64,000 nucleotides of DNA, taken from NCBI GenBank assembly GCA_035235625.1, contig CP141143.1, positions 20,629,092 to 20,693,091 on the forward strand. The letters are read 5' to 3'. The notes under the pieces are model-generated. The model saw only the letters and a program-made list of their open reading frames with translations, was not told the DNA's origin and did not search any database. This DNA is from Saururus chinensis (lineage: Eukaryota; Streptophyta; Magnoliopsida; Piperales; Saururaceae). The number at the start of each line of letters is the position of its first letter. Positions within the stretch are counted from its first letter, which is position 1. Below are positions 36,671 to 48,069 of this stretch, one piece after another. The position numbers were made by a program, and so were the translations under genes.

Positions 36671-38455
36671 ATAATTAGAGCTCACATACATGTCATATGC
36701 ATTTCAACATGACATAATTTATCCTCTTACATCATGCAAACGGATCATGATTTAACATCCAAAGCATTGAATCATACAATCATAGCTTGCTGCTACATAT
36801 TCAAAACATGTTATCATGAAATTACGAATTCAAAGCTCCCCTACCTCATAATCTATGATGTTTGATGGAAAGCACGCGACAGTGGTGGTGTCGGGGGCGG
36901 AGTTGGTGGCCAAAAGTATTGCCAAGTTGAGAAAGTTGTTATCTTGAGGGTTTAGGAAGTGTGGGAAGTACTCACGGCCAAACGGGGTGACACAAATTAA
37001 CGTGGAAAAATCCTCGATCCTTGGCGGCGCACTAAGGGCGGCTAAGAGAAAGGTCATGCCAACAGAATTGGCAAGTACGACCAACAGTCGAGATGGACTA
37101 ACTGAAGGTCGGTCGGTGTGAGAAGTACTTGACTCGCTGTAAGATGTCAAAATCGACTGCGGAGAGCACCCAATGGCGATGATTTCTCGTCAACAAGGGA
37201 TAACATAAGGGCGGAGGGCATGGGGAAACACTTAAGGATGGAGGAGAGGTGGAGGAGGGCTCTGATGTCAACTCCATTCGGTGGCAAATCCATATGATGG
37301 TCAGGCGACGCAATAGGGCATCTAAGCCCTGAAACACACACATGACCACATGCACACGCAGCCAAAAAGGGCCACTCTAAGGGGAGATCGGTTGGACAGT
37401 AGCGGCTCAAGGCCCACAAAAGGGTAACATAGCTAGGGCTAGGAGGTGGTAGATGACCAAAATGACAACATCGCCAATTGCCACCCACAACCAACACATT
37501 TGGTGCAAGCAATTGTGCATCTCGGGCAAGCGGCCCATTCCGGGCGGAGGTGTAATTGGGCCAAATGGCCCATGGCTCGCTAGTGGCAGCAACCCGAGAT
37601 GCACCCAAAGCGTCTAACCGGCAGAAAAATAAAGAAACAGTGAGGTGGAGATAGAACTGGGTGGAGGAGAGGATCAGAGGGGGCATAGGAGGTTGGTCTG
37701 GGCCGGGAGGGATGGCCCATCGTTGTTGCTAGCCCAAAATGGACCGAGTTTGACCGGAAACACACCGACAGCTCAAAAACAATCTGGACAGTGATAAGAG
37801 AAAAATGAGGAAACGTTTGGCAGCTCATGGAGGAGCAAGGAAAGCATGGCAGTAGCCCTGGCTAGACCCTATGGGTTCCTGGCGGCCGAATAAAGATAAG
37901 TCCAGTGGAGGCCGACAGCAAACGGCGGTAAAATCTCTCTCCTATGGCCCAAAAATGAATTTGCAAGGTGAGAAAAATCGAGAAAAAGACCGGTACCTCA
38001 TGGAGGAGCAAAGAGGACATGGCGACGGTCCTAGCAGGTACTAACGGACTTGTGACAGTAAGGTGAAGTGGATCCTGACAAGAACCGATGAAATCTGACG
38101 ACAGAAGAGGCACAACGGAGCGACGAGAAATTTTATCGGGTTTTCATTCTTACTAGACGTCAAAACGTCGATGGAGCTTCTAGAATCTAGTCGACGGATT
38201 TCAGATTTATATATTTTTTCCTTTTATGTCCCCAACACGCATTAGCCTCCTATTTACGCGTTGTATCTCCAAAATTTGCATTGCAAGCGCATGTTGAGGC
38301 CTGCGGCCTGCGACTAAGCCCTACACCCGACTCTACGAGTATAATACTAAGGTCAAATATACAAATATAAATACACTGAAGCGTCATATTTTTCTGCCAA
38401 AAATGATCAAAAAAATAGTAGAAAAATCACAAAAAATCAGGAACATTACAGCATC

Positions 38456-39577
38456 AACTAAAGGATGTTGGGGAAGTTCATCTACTATCAATATGGATTG
38501 GCGTGTTGAAGAAGTCAGTGACCATTGAGGCTAATGTTGGCTTGTCAATGGACAAGACATGATGCGTCTATGCATGTCAGACTTAGGGTAGATGAATAAA
38601 ATTTAAATTATATGTGTTATGATTATATAAGGGAAAATGATAACCATAAACTTATGGTATTCCTGAGTGGTGAGTATGAAGATCATGAGAGGGTCACTGT
38701 TGTCAGTAGTTAAGAGTATTTCAGTGATAGACATCAAAGTTGGAGTCAACCCTTCATTAATATAGGATGGCATCCATGGAGGTAGGTCTCCAAATGACTA
38801 TATATTTTAGCCATGATGAGAGGTGCTTGTCTTTTAGAGGGATTATTGCCCTCGCCTCCTTGAAAAGAGGCTTGGGAGTTTCAATTTTCAAAGGATCATA
38901 GTGTTGTGAGGTCATTGGGGTCTTAGCCATCATGGTAGGCTAAGGATTGTAAGCATTTGGGTCCACAAGCCCCTATGGGACCTTAACCTTGTTTGGTGGA
39001 AGGGCGGGTTTAGGAAGGGCCTGTTTGGCTTGCACTTTAAAGTAGAATGAAAATTTTTTTTTATTAGAATCAATGTTTGGCAAGAGAAGTAAAAATGGAA
39101 GATGTTTAGTTAAGAGTTTTATTTGGATGATTGTAAAGAGATCTAATTTTAGCTCACTTTTGATTTTTGCGTGTAAAATAACAAGAATATCCTCCAACAT
39201 AACTAGGACACAAAAGAAATGATGGGTAGAATGTTTTTTCACATCATTTAAAAAAAGAAATGATTTTCTTCAAGAACTCTCCTTGGGAGTTCTTGAAGAA
39301 ATCATATTTTGGGTCAATTCAAACTATAATTTTCAACAAGAAAAATCATTTCAAATTAAAATGGGTCATTTAAACGTATTTAACCCCTTAACATGATTTC
39401 CCACATCTGGAAAGCGCTTTCCAACTATGGAATGTGTTTCCCAAACAACCCCAAAATTCAGTTAAGGGAAGTGTCCAAAAATAAACAAAGAGTTTCTTGG
39501 TTCCCTAACCATTTGTAGTCTTTTCAAGCTAATAAGATGATATAAGGAGATTGAGTGTACCTATATATTTTACATTA
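38456..39577. other. Intergenic, repeat-like DNA between LTRs
   Basis: No supportable gene. The open frame at 38973-39242 (minus) has no recognised motif and is Lys- and Leu-rich by composition. Confidence 0.35.
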
Positions 39578-40998
39578 TGAATGTGAATGTTAATATTGTT
39601 TAACTTTACTATTAAGTAAGAATAACAATAGGGTGTGGATGATGAGGACAAGAAAAATATGATTGATTATAGTATGTTTACCTATGTTTTCATTCATTGT
39701 ACATTGCTCATATATGTATCATGTCATGTGCATCATGAAAATAACTTGTAAGTGAATATTACTTGTGTTTAACTATGATTAATCAATTAGATGTTGCATT
39801 TTTTTAGATTAGGCGCATTAGAGGTTTATCGATTCTGTTTTACATCTAAAAGGACAGGGTTTTACATTCCTTGAGAACGGGTTTTTTCTCCGAGTAAGAA
39901 GAGCATAATGTTATAATGAGTTAAATTGATAAGTCATTCTGGACATGAAAATCTAGGTTGGTTTGTCATTTTGCACCAGTTTACTAAGGGGTACTTTCTC
40001 CATTAGAAATTTACCCAAAGTACTCTAGTTTTCCTTTTTAGAAATTTAGACTTCCATGTTAGAATTTTCAGGCTGAGTATGTTTGTTTGTTCTTCGGCTA
40101 GGATAAGTATGGTTGTTTTCTCTATTTTGAGACATTCACCGGATTGTTTATGTATGTGTATGAATTATAATTCTCATTGACACAATTTGTATAGGCACAA
40201 TAATGTTTATGTTATACATGGTGTGTATGGAATGATTGCACTTAAACATATAAGATGAAATGTTGTTTAATACACTTAATTATTTAGAGTGAATATGAAT
40301 ATTGATACTTGCTTTATGTAGGATGTGAATGAACTATGAAACTTAAATGATTGCGTAGGGTGTGTATATGTGTTATGAATTATGAATGAACCTAAGATGC
40401 ACAGGTAGTGTGAATGTGTATATAGAATGTAATTTATCTCATGATGCACATGTGTAGAGAATATATATGTGATGCATGTTTAAATTGACTTTTATGAAAA
40501 GAATGCATGTGAAGTTATCATGAACTTATGTTTTATTTTAAAACCCTTACTGAGCTAAACTCATTCCACTTTTATTTGTAGTTTTGTTTTGAGGTTGTAT
40601 GTTGTGTCATGAAAGTGTTTCAGATAGTCTTTATATTGAACTGGAGGATAGGCACGTGCCATGAGAGGAGGCTAGATATTTGGGTTATTTTAAACATGTC
40701 ATGTAATATTATTGATGATCTTAGACTTGACTTTATTCCAAACTTTGGATAGTTTATGATGGCTTTAGATATGTTGCAGTCATAGGGCTTAAGACTATGT
40801 TCATTATAAATTTTGTGGGTGTGTTGGATTAAGATGGTTAATCAATCTCTTTTACCTTCCGTTATTTATTTTTGTATAAAGGGCACGTCCTGTGTACTTC
40901 GATGAGAACTGAGGATGGGTTAGTCTTCCTCTACGTCGCACCGCATCCCACATTCTTAGACTAGGTTCAGGTCAAAGGGGTTGTAATGGGGCGTGACA
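39578..40998 (-). mobile_element. Family-A-related LTR on the minus strand
   Basis: The right end, GGGGCGTGACA at 40988-40998, is the reverse complement of the TGTCACGCCCC start of family A. The block at 40535-40610, reverse-complemented, carries the shared 'caaaacaaaactacaaataaaa...tcagtaagggttttaaa' region. A CATTA duplication at 39573-39577 and 40999-41003 would set the left end at 39578 (TGAATG...), giving 1,421 bp. That left end does not resemble the CTTACA end of the other copies, so the left boundary is weakly supported. Confidence 0.5.
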
Positions 40999-41003
40999 CA
41001 TTA

Positions 41004-42464
41004 TGCATCAGATGATCATGTTTGCTTCTCCTTATGTTATACTAAGTGTCTCCAATGTAATCTCTATGTTAGGTAAATGTATTCATAGTAGGACTTAGTT
41101 GAAGTATAATATTTAGCAAAGACATTAACATTATAATTCTCATCAAACTCTTGAAGTCAATTTTTTAAATATGGTTGGCAAAGAGTGAAGAGCTTATTAT
41201 AGGAACTTATTTGTTGTTGAGGCTATGGGAATGAAAGTATAAAAAATGGTAATATGAGTAAAATGCAAAAAATTTCATCGAGAAGCACGTCATCATAATG
41301 CTTAGGACCCACCCATGAAGTTCATTAAAACTTACCCATGTGGGTCCTATTTGATAGAGCTCGTTTAGAGCTTTCAAATGGTATCAAGACACAAAATCCG
41401 AGGGGAACGTAAGATTAGACCTTACAAAGTTAGAAAACTACAACGCATTGCATCATAGGGAACACTTGACTCACACATGACAATCATGTAAAAAGATAAT
41501 TGTGGGTAACATAGGGATAAATGTAAAATTTTGTGGATAATGTAGTGATCGTGTGTGTATCACGTGGCATGCAGGCAGATCTAATCTGAGGAGAATGCAA
41601 GATAAGATCTTACAAAGCTAAAGATCTAATTTGAGGAGAATGTAAGATAAGATCTTACAAAGCTAAAAACAACATAATATAAAAAGTAAGACTCATTGCA
41701 TCATAGGGAACACTTGACTCACACATGACAACCATGTAAAAAGATTTTATTAAAGTTTGATAGTCATATAAAACGTTATCTTTTATGGGAAATATAGACA
41801 TAAATGTAAAAATTTGTGGATAATGTAATGATCGCGTGTGTATCACGTGGCATGCGGGCAGATCTAAACTTGCCACGATATTTTGCAGCTAAGAGCTAGC
41901 GCTCGACGTACTCGAATATAAACATGACTCTCTCTCTATATATATATTTATATAAAAAAAATTTAACATAAGGTGATCTAACCGCAGGCAAGTAGATTGT
42001 AATGTCATCATTTCCAATACATTTCGTATGTAGCGTATTTTACTGATCCGATAGTTGGTTGTATATGGAAATTTCATACGTTTACAGGATAAAACTTGCA
42101 GATATGCTGCTTTGAAATAAAAATTTAAAGCATGTATGCCAACTACAACACTATTATTCCTGTAACTAATATGGAGGATAGCTGACACCTAACAAGTCTG
42201 CGCAAATAAAAAAAAATCATACCGTCGCTAACTAATATTGAACCTTACCACATGGATGTTGACTAAACTATCTTTATAAACTTTTCTTGCTTGACAGCAC
42301 CATGGACTACAAAGATGAAAGGCTTAACCATTTAACAATGGTTTTTATTACAGATAGAAGGAAAGAGAAGCTGAGATTTATTCTGTTTGGCCAAGGAAAC
42401 TCCCGCTGATGCATTTGGTCCAGATGAGCCGTCACTGACGACAACACCTGCAGTAGTCCTCCCA
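41004..42464. other. Intergenic DNA downstream of the MADS gene with a tandem duplication
   Basis: Between about 41395 and 41875 a segment is duplicated. 'gcatcatagggaacacttgactcac' occurs at 41451 and 41698. 'cacgtggcatgc(a/g)ggcagatctaa' occurs at 41561 and 41844. 'gatcttacaaagcta' occurs twice more between. Unit length differs (247 versus 283 bp) because of an insertion in the second copy. The region 42200-42464 is probably 3'UTR of the minus-strand MADS gene. Confidence 0.6.
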
Positions 42465-43208
42465 TCACATTCCACTAGGAGTACTAGCGAATAGTGAAGG
42501 ATCAAACCAGGGGCTCCCAATATCAGGATAGTCGGGCCCCATCTCGGCCCCAACAAAATAACCCATGTGTTCATGCTGAGGGTTCATCCCCTCCATGAAC
42601 CATTGCTCGCTCTGCAGAGCCTCCATGGTTTCTCCAAGTGCACATTTCTCGCTTTCAGGGGTACTCTGTACACTCAACTGATCGTTGTTCGCATTGGGAA
42701 GCTGCTTCATCACATTGTTCTTGCCCGACGCTTGGATCCTATTAATCCTTTCCTTCACCATCCTGGAATCGGCATCAATTTTTCTGTTCATCACATTCAG
42801 ATCCTTGATGGTCAAATCATCAATGAGACGGGTGTTCCCTTGGAGGATCTGGTCCATGCACTGCATCACCATGTACTCATGAGCATCCATGAGGGTTCTC
42901 TTCATATGTTGGTTGAGTTTCTCAATCTTCTGCTTGTAATAGGCGTTCAGGTCCAACTTCTTCTTGGCCTGCTCCGTCTCGGAAAAGCTCATGTACTTCA
43001 ATACTGTCTGGTGGACGCTTTGAACAGACGGCCAGATCGCCGTCGGCTCAGAGTCGAAGGGGCTCATCACAATGGCCATGGCCTCCACCCCACAGAGGGT
43101 GCTCAACTCACGCACCTTATCCACGAGACCATTCTTCCTCTTCTTATAGGTTCTTTTCCTGGAACCATCGTTTTCGATCCATGCAAGCTTGACCTTGTTG
43201 CGAACCAT
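42465..43208 (-). CDS. Type I (M-gamma) MADS-box protein, AGL80-like
   Basis: An intronless frame of 247 residues, typical of type I MADS genes. Residues 1-60 form the MADS domain: MVRNKVKLAWIENDGSRKRT, then YKKRKNGLVDKVRELSTLCG and AMAIVMSPFDSEPTAIWPS. This 'RxKVKLxxIxNDxxRKxTxKKRKxGLxxKxxELSTLCGV' form is the M-gamma type seen in AGL80 and PHERES. A charged, coiled-coil-like stretch follows (about residues 75-180; KKKLDLNAYYKQKIEKLNQHM), then an acidic C-terminus ending SLFASTPSGM. M-gamma factors act in the central cell or endosperm as partners of M-alpha factors; that role is inferred from family. It is flanked by tandem duplications on both sides, and the upstream one lies in its promoter. 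Confidence 0.92.
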   Translation of the reverse strand: MVRNKVKLAWIENDGSRKRTYKKRKNGLVDKVRELSTLCGVEAMAIVMSPFDSEPTAIWPSVQSVHQTVLKYMSFSETEQAKKKLDLNAYYKQKIEKLNQHMKRTLMDAHEYMVMQCMDQILQGNTRLIDDLTIKDLNVMNRKIDADSRMVKERINRIQASGKNNVMKQLPNANNDQLSVQSTPESEKCALGETMEALQSEQWFMEGMNPQHEHMGYFVGAEMGPDYPDIGSPWFDPSLFASTPSGM

Positions 43209-43214
43209 GGATGG

Positions 43215-43600
43215 AAGAGCAAAGCGAAGGGACTATAGATATCAGGGAGAAGAAGAGGATTGGAGGCTACATAGACCATGGGAAGTTGAAAAGTTTGTGA
43301 TGAAAGGGCGAGGAAATCTCGGGGAGCCGCACGACAAGAAGCATGACAAGGAGAGATTTAATGGCGACGGGGGTGTGTCGTACTATTTCCACGAAATGAA
43401 ATCCAAGGAGCAAAGCGAAGAGGCTTAGATATGGAGGAGGAAGAAGAAGAGGAGGGTTGGAGGAGATGTAACCTTATGGGACGCTGAGAAGTCTGAGTTG
43501 AAAGGGTGGGGAAATCTTGGGGAGGTGCAGGACAAGGAGCAGGCCTAGGATTTCTAGGAAGAAATGAAATCCAGGGGAGGAAGTAAAAGAGAGATAATTT
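43215..43600. repeat. Imperfect tandem duplication upstream of the MADS gene
   Basis: 'gcaaagcgaag' recurs at 43219 and 43410, offset 191 bp. Similar pieces follow in order in both units: 'gagaagaagaggattggagg' versus 'gaagaagaggagggttggagg', 'ggaaatctcggggag' versus 'ggaaatcttggggag', and 'gaaatgaaatccaaggag' versus 'gaaatgaaatccagggga'. It occupies the region just upstream of the minus-strand start codon. Confidence 0.75.
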
Positions 43601-44177
43601 ACGGCGTGAGACTGAAACGTAACTAAGAAGTGTCAAGGAGCACATTCAATAGCATGCATGTGTGAGTTTGTCCTCCAGTCAATTTAAACCAGGAGTTTGG
43701 GCTGTAATGCTGCATGGCAGCATTCTTTTGGGCAGGACTCTGGTAGAAATAAGTCAAATAACCCATTCACTGTCAAGACGGTAAATCCCTGTTTAAGACG
43801 TACACGTTCATCTTCAAAACAAGGGTGTTCTTCGGATTTAACGAAGAGCACGAACATGAGCTGTAGAAAATAACGTTCATTTCATTGCTTTATGCCAAAT
43901 GGAGAAGAAAATTCGATGTTGAGCGTGTTATGCTCTGACTGCTCCGTGTAAAGGAAGAATCCTGCGGGGGGCTCTGTCTTTCAATGCCATTTTCCTTCTT
44001 AAAAGATAACACGAGTCGATTGGTGCCTTACCCGGACCTAACATTATTTTTTCTCAAAAGGGGCGTAAAGCTCTGATTTAGAATTTTCCTTTTTGGGTGT
44101 ATAGTTTAGAACGCTGCTGTTTCTTCTTTAAGAAAATAATATTTTAAATTTTAAAACTTATAACAAAAATTCACATA
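43601..44177. other. Intergenic, no gene seen
   Basis: Upstream flank of the MADS gene; AT-rich toward 44150. No motif-bearing frame. Confidence 0.35.
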
Positions 44178-44589
44178 TAAATTTTAGAACGTGGCTATTC
44201 AAACCCCGTTTTTTTCTCTGTGTCCCCCAAACAAAAAAAAACATACTTTTTTTCTTTTTACTTTCTTTCCCCCACCCTCATCCCTTCTTCTCCTTCTACT
44301 CCGGCGCCAGCATGGCGCCGGCCAACCAGGGCAGGCAGCCGCTGGCCGCCCAACATAACCGCCAGCCCCAGCTGACGCCGGCCGACCAGCGGCAGCCAAC
44401 GGCAGCCAGCGGACAGCCGCCTGCAGTCGCTAGCCGCCCTCTTCGGCCGGCGCCATGCCGGCGCTGGAGAAGATGGGATGGGATAGGGAAGAGGATGGGG
44501 GATGGGGAAAGAACGAAAAAATACATTTTTTTTTGTTTGGGGGACACAGGGAGAATAACGAGGTCTGAATAGCCACGTTCTAAATTTTA
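44178..44589. mobile_element. TIR element (~410 bp, ~75-bp inverted repeats) with GC-rich core
   Basis: The left arm reads TTTAGAACGTGGCTATTCA, then 'ccccgtttttttctctgtgtcccccaaac' and an A-run. The reverse complement of the right arm reads TTTAGAACGTGGCTATTCA, then 'cctcgttattctccctgtgtcccccaaac' and an A-run. The arms stay aligned for about 75 bp. The core (44300-44470) is a GC-rich run of GCCGGC/CAGCC permutations without a convincing protein. A target duplication is not certain; the flanking AT-rich DNA makes it ambiguous. Non-autonomous MITE, superfamily undetermined. Confidence 0.8.
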
Positions 44590-45970
44590 ATTGGTTTAAA
44601 GAAGTGAGCCCAAGTAACCTTGTGTAGTGTCTTACTTGTTAAGTCTAATTAAAACTTTTATATAATTTTTTTTAAAAAAAAAGCTAATATTTTTGTATTA
44701 CTCATCACATCCAATGTATTACTCACTATTTTATAGTGGCCACCCTAATAATCCTTTACCTTACTTTTCCAAGGTTGGCGGCCAGCCACCCTCGGTTGGT
44801 TTTTTTTTGGGCTTCTTCTCCGGCTAACGCCCGGCCACTGTAAGAGCCGGGCCGGCCACCCATTGAGTTATTGTTTTGTAAGGCGATGGAATTAATGGAG
44901 TTGGGGCTGGTGGTTGGCCTAGGACCGGGTCCACCGCCATCCACGCCATCGTCGGGATTGTGGAGCTGCTACACATTGCTGGAGAACATTGTGGGGGTGC
45001 CCACCTCCACCACCATGGAGGAGAAAGCCTATCTCTTGGCATCCCTATCTCCTGACCCGGCCCAGGCCCGTTACGGTCCACTGGTTGGGCATGGGTGAGC
45101 CCGCATGACCCGCCAAGCCCGCTCTGCCCTTTTTCTTTAAACAAAAATGGTGATGGCCTCCGCTGCTCCGCTTGGCCATACAGAGGTCACATGGCCCCCT
45201 TTGCAGCTCAGCTGGCCACTAAGCCAAGGCGGCTGGGCTTGGGTCTAGGCCATGGGTGGTCACCCAGAGCACTGGCCGACCCATATCCCAAAAGGAGCAG
45301 GCCTGCGGGATGGCCTACCCGCATCTTTGTCACCTCTAATTGCGTTGATGAGGTCAACCGCCACCTCAACCTTGTCAAGGGCCACGGTGTCTCCCCTCCT
45401 CCGCGAGAGGATAGTCGAGTTCGTAGCCTGCAGCTTCGTTGCCATCATGGACAAGTCTAAACTAGTTGACTGACTTCACTCAGCGGCTTTGCCTTGCCGG
45501 TGGAAATTATCAAGCATTGCCAAGAGTCGGGCGGCTAGAGCTTAAGGCAGATTAGGCTGTTGCCTAAGGCCCCTCACAAACACTAAGGCCACAATAGCCA
45601 TAATTAAGCAATATGATTATATGTAAAATGTATTTATTTGACAGCAATATAAAGAGTTTTACTATACCTTTTTTATGTCATCTTGCATATTAATTTCACA
45701 GAGTTTTACTAGGATTGTTACCTTTTTTATGTCATTTTGCGTATTAATTTTACTCCATAGACTTTCATGTATAGCTTTTCCAAAAATCTTCAAATCAATC
45801 ACCAAATAAGGAAAAATTACTTACCATATATTACTTTGTTTTAAAATAAAATCATCCATATATATCCAACACCCAATGGACACTTATTAAGCATTATTTT
45901 ATTTTTCACATTCTATACATTACACCTTTAGCCTTAGGCTTTATTAATTTTTTTTTATACTAAACCTTTA
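44590..45970. other. GC-rich repeat-like DNA, then AT-rich flank
   Basis: The stretch 44760-45480 is GC-rich with 'gggcc', 'ggccggcc' and 'gcccaggcccg' strings and overlapping open frames on both strands, without a protein family. At 45535-45600, 'ttaaggcag...gcctaaggcccctcacaaacactaaggcc' resembles the inverse of 47725-47770 ('aaaatcttgccttaggccacc...gccggccctgccc'), perhaps the two ends of one decayed element. A roughly 50-bp duplication ('gagttttact...ttttttatgtcat(c/t)ttgc') lies at 45654-45755. Confidence 0.4.
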
Positions 45971-46906
45971 GGGTCTGTTTGGATTGGTGAAAACGGGGAG
46001 AAAGGGAAAGAGAAAGTGAATCCAGGTGAAAGAGAAACTATGAGATTCCTAAATATTTTTCACTGTTTGGTTACACAAACGATATTAGAGAAAATTGACA
46101 GTGTCAATGGTGACAGCGGCGGTGGTGGTAGTGGTAGTGGAGGTGGTGGTTGTGGCGGTTGCAGTTGTAGTGGTGGTCATGGCGGCAGCAGCGGTGGCGG
46201 CGGCGGTAGTGGCGGCAGCGGTGGTGGTGGCAGCGATAGTGGTGGGGCGGCGGTGGTGGCAGCAGTGGTGGTAGTGGCGGCGACAGTGGTGGTGGCGGTA
46301 GTAGCGGTGGCGGGGTAGTGGCGGCAGCGATGGCGGTAGCGGTGGTGGTGGCGGCGATGGTGGTGGCAAAGGTGGTAGTGGTGGTGACATTCGTAGTGGT
46401 GGCGGTGGCGGCGGTAGTGGCAGTGGCGGTGGTAGTGGTGGTGGCGATGGTGGCGGCAGTGGTGGTAGTGGTGGCGACGGCGGGGTTGTGGCGGCGGCGG
46501 TGGTGGTAGTGGTGGTGGTGGTGGCAACAGCGGCGACGGCGGTGGTAGTGGCGGTGACATTGGTGGTGGTGGTGGCGGCGGCAGTGGCGGCAGCAGCGGC
46601 AGTAGTGGCAGCAGTGGTGGTAGAGATGGTGGTGGCGGTGGCAAAGATAGTGGTGGTGGTGGCGGCGACGACGACGATGGAAGTGGTGGTAGTGATAGTA
46701 GCAATAAGACATAAGTGTTTAGTATAATGATTTTCTCCCAAAATCCATAGGTTAATGGGTGAAAAATTTTTGGGCCAAATTTTCATCTATTTTCTCTCAC
46801 TTTTCACTCTAGTTTCTCTTTCCCCGTTGCACCAAATAGTGAAAACTGAGAGATTTTAAGAAGATTCTTTTCCTTTCCCCCGCCTTCCACTAATCCAAAC
46901 AGACCC
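45971..46906. mobile_element. Tourist-like (PIF/Harbinger) MITE carrying a GGN expansion
   Basis: The left end GGGTCTGTTTGGATTGGTG and the right end CACTAATCCAAACAGACCC are near-perfect inverted repeats. A TTA trinucleotide flanks both sides (45968-45970, 46907-46909), the target preference of PIF/Harbinger. Matching subterminal arms ('gaaaacggggagaaagggaaagagaaa' and 'tttctctttccccgttgcacc') extend the similarity to about 100 bp. At 936 bp it is long for a Tourist MITE because about 590 bp are a GGN repeat. Confidence 0.85.
46105..46690. repeat. GGN (GGT/GGC) imperfect trinucleotide repeat, ~590 bp
   Basis: An almost unbroken run of GGT, GGC, AGT and GAT triplets on the plus strand. It gives overlapping Gly-rich, Val/Ala-rich and (on the minus strand) Pro/Thr/His-rich open frames; these are compositional by-products, not genes. 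It starts and ends well inside the MITE arms. Confidence 0.92.
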
Positions 46907-46909
46907 TTA

Positions 46910-48069
46910 AAGAGAGCTCTTCCCACACAACTCTCTCACATTTTTTCTAAATTTTCAATATTCAAGATATTAGTCTCATCTCTTTCTCCCCAACAACAAG
47001 TAGTCTTGATTCTTAAGGGGTTTTTTTCATGTTCTAAAATTAAATTTATATTCTTTTTTACTTAATATTTAAATTTAAATTTTATATTATTCTTATTTAT
47101 TAGCATAGTTTCAATTATGATGGTTTTCGTATGTTTTAAAATATTTTTATAATTTGAAAGAAACTTTTAAAACAAGAAAAAGTTATTGTACCCGGGCAAA
47201 TCTAGCCACACATGTGGCTAACCAAGCGTGCATGCGGATAATTTGAATATGCCTTCTCTTTGAGTAACACATATCATGGGATTGATATCTAAAAGCACTT
47301 TATGCACCCGGTGCAAGCCCTGCTAAATAAATTAGCAAAAATTAGCATATTAATGGAGCTAATTCAAATATTATCTCTTGAAAATGGTATATTAGTAAGG
47401 GGATGTCAAGCCATATTTGTAGCTACAAGAGGGTTAGGGTGTTGCAGCCCTAACTATAAACTGATAGCAAGCAGTGCTATTAGTACATGATACAAGGTCC
47501 CTAATTATAATTTGGTGGCTAAGGGGCTACTAGTGTAAGGGACAAGCCCCTGGCCATGTTCTAACTACAAGCTATAATGCACTAGCTTGGCTATGACTAC
47601 AGTGTAGGCTAGATACATATTAGCAAAACTTGAAAATAACAACTTAATTAGTAATTTTTTATTTTAAAGTGTAAAAAAATAAAATAAAAATAAATTAATA
47701 TTATATTAAATATAAAAATAGCACACTTAAAATCTTGCCTTAGGCCACCAATTGTCTCAAGCCGGCCCTGCCCACAGTTCTACCTGAGGTGGCTCCAAGT
47801 GATGTTCGAGCCAGCAGGTACCGTGGCCGAGATGTGGGCCAAGCGAGCGGGCTGAGTAGAGCTCTTTCATAGAGTCTAGCTGTGAGCATGGCCATTGTCA
47901 GCACTGCTTAGTGTCGTGGAACATGGTATATATATAAGTAATATCTTAAATTTTATTAAAAAATGCGTCTATTTTCCCCTAAAAAATACTTAAAACCTCC
48001 ACTACAAAAAAATAACCAATATATTTTAATAACTTAGTACCCTCACACCCCCTATAATTTTACTCATGC
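46910..48069. other. Intergenic, repeat-like
   Basis: AT-rich. A motif-free frame lies at 47302-47490. The segment 47725-47930 turns GC-rich ('gccggccctgccc') and may be the right part of the decayed element begun near 45535. Confidence 0.35.

Larger units (their letters stand above)
30888..38450 (-). mobile_element. Family-B LTR (probable solo LTR), about 4.08 kb, interrupted by a younger LTR
   Basis: Bounded by exact GCATC duplications (30883-30887, 38451-38455). The left end is TGTAACGCCTGAGATTTTT and the right end is ...GGAACATTACA, so both ends fit TG...CA. Removing the 3,480-bp insert and its 5-bp duplication leaves about 4,078 bp. Similarity of the right end to 5705-5880 gives the LTR direction as minus. 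The interior holds dense 'cttactcatacaatc' oligomers (31557-31800), short repeats at 32050-32170, and a GC-rich segment (36840-38110) with open frames but no recognisable protein domain. No gag-pol was seen, so a solo LTR or a large non-coding derivative is most likely. Confidence 0.75.

Noticed and set aside
37147..37686. 179-aa minus-strand frame in the nested LTR
   Set aside because: GC-rich composition, no recognisable domain, and it lies within the family-B LTR; similar overlapping frames exist in other phases.
42567..43238. 223-aa plus-strand frame opposite the MADS gene
   Set aside because: It is the antisense shadow of an intact MADS reading frame and has no family motif.
46085..46786. 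Long overlapping open frames (up to 233 aa) on both strands, Thr/Ala/Pro/His-rich or Val-rich
   Set aside because: All are products of a GGN trinucleotide repeat inside a MITE; no domain, and every frame is open because of composition.
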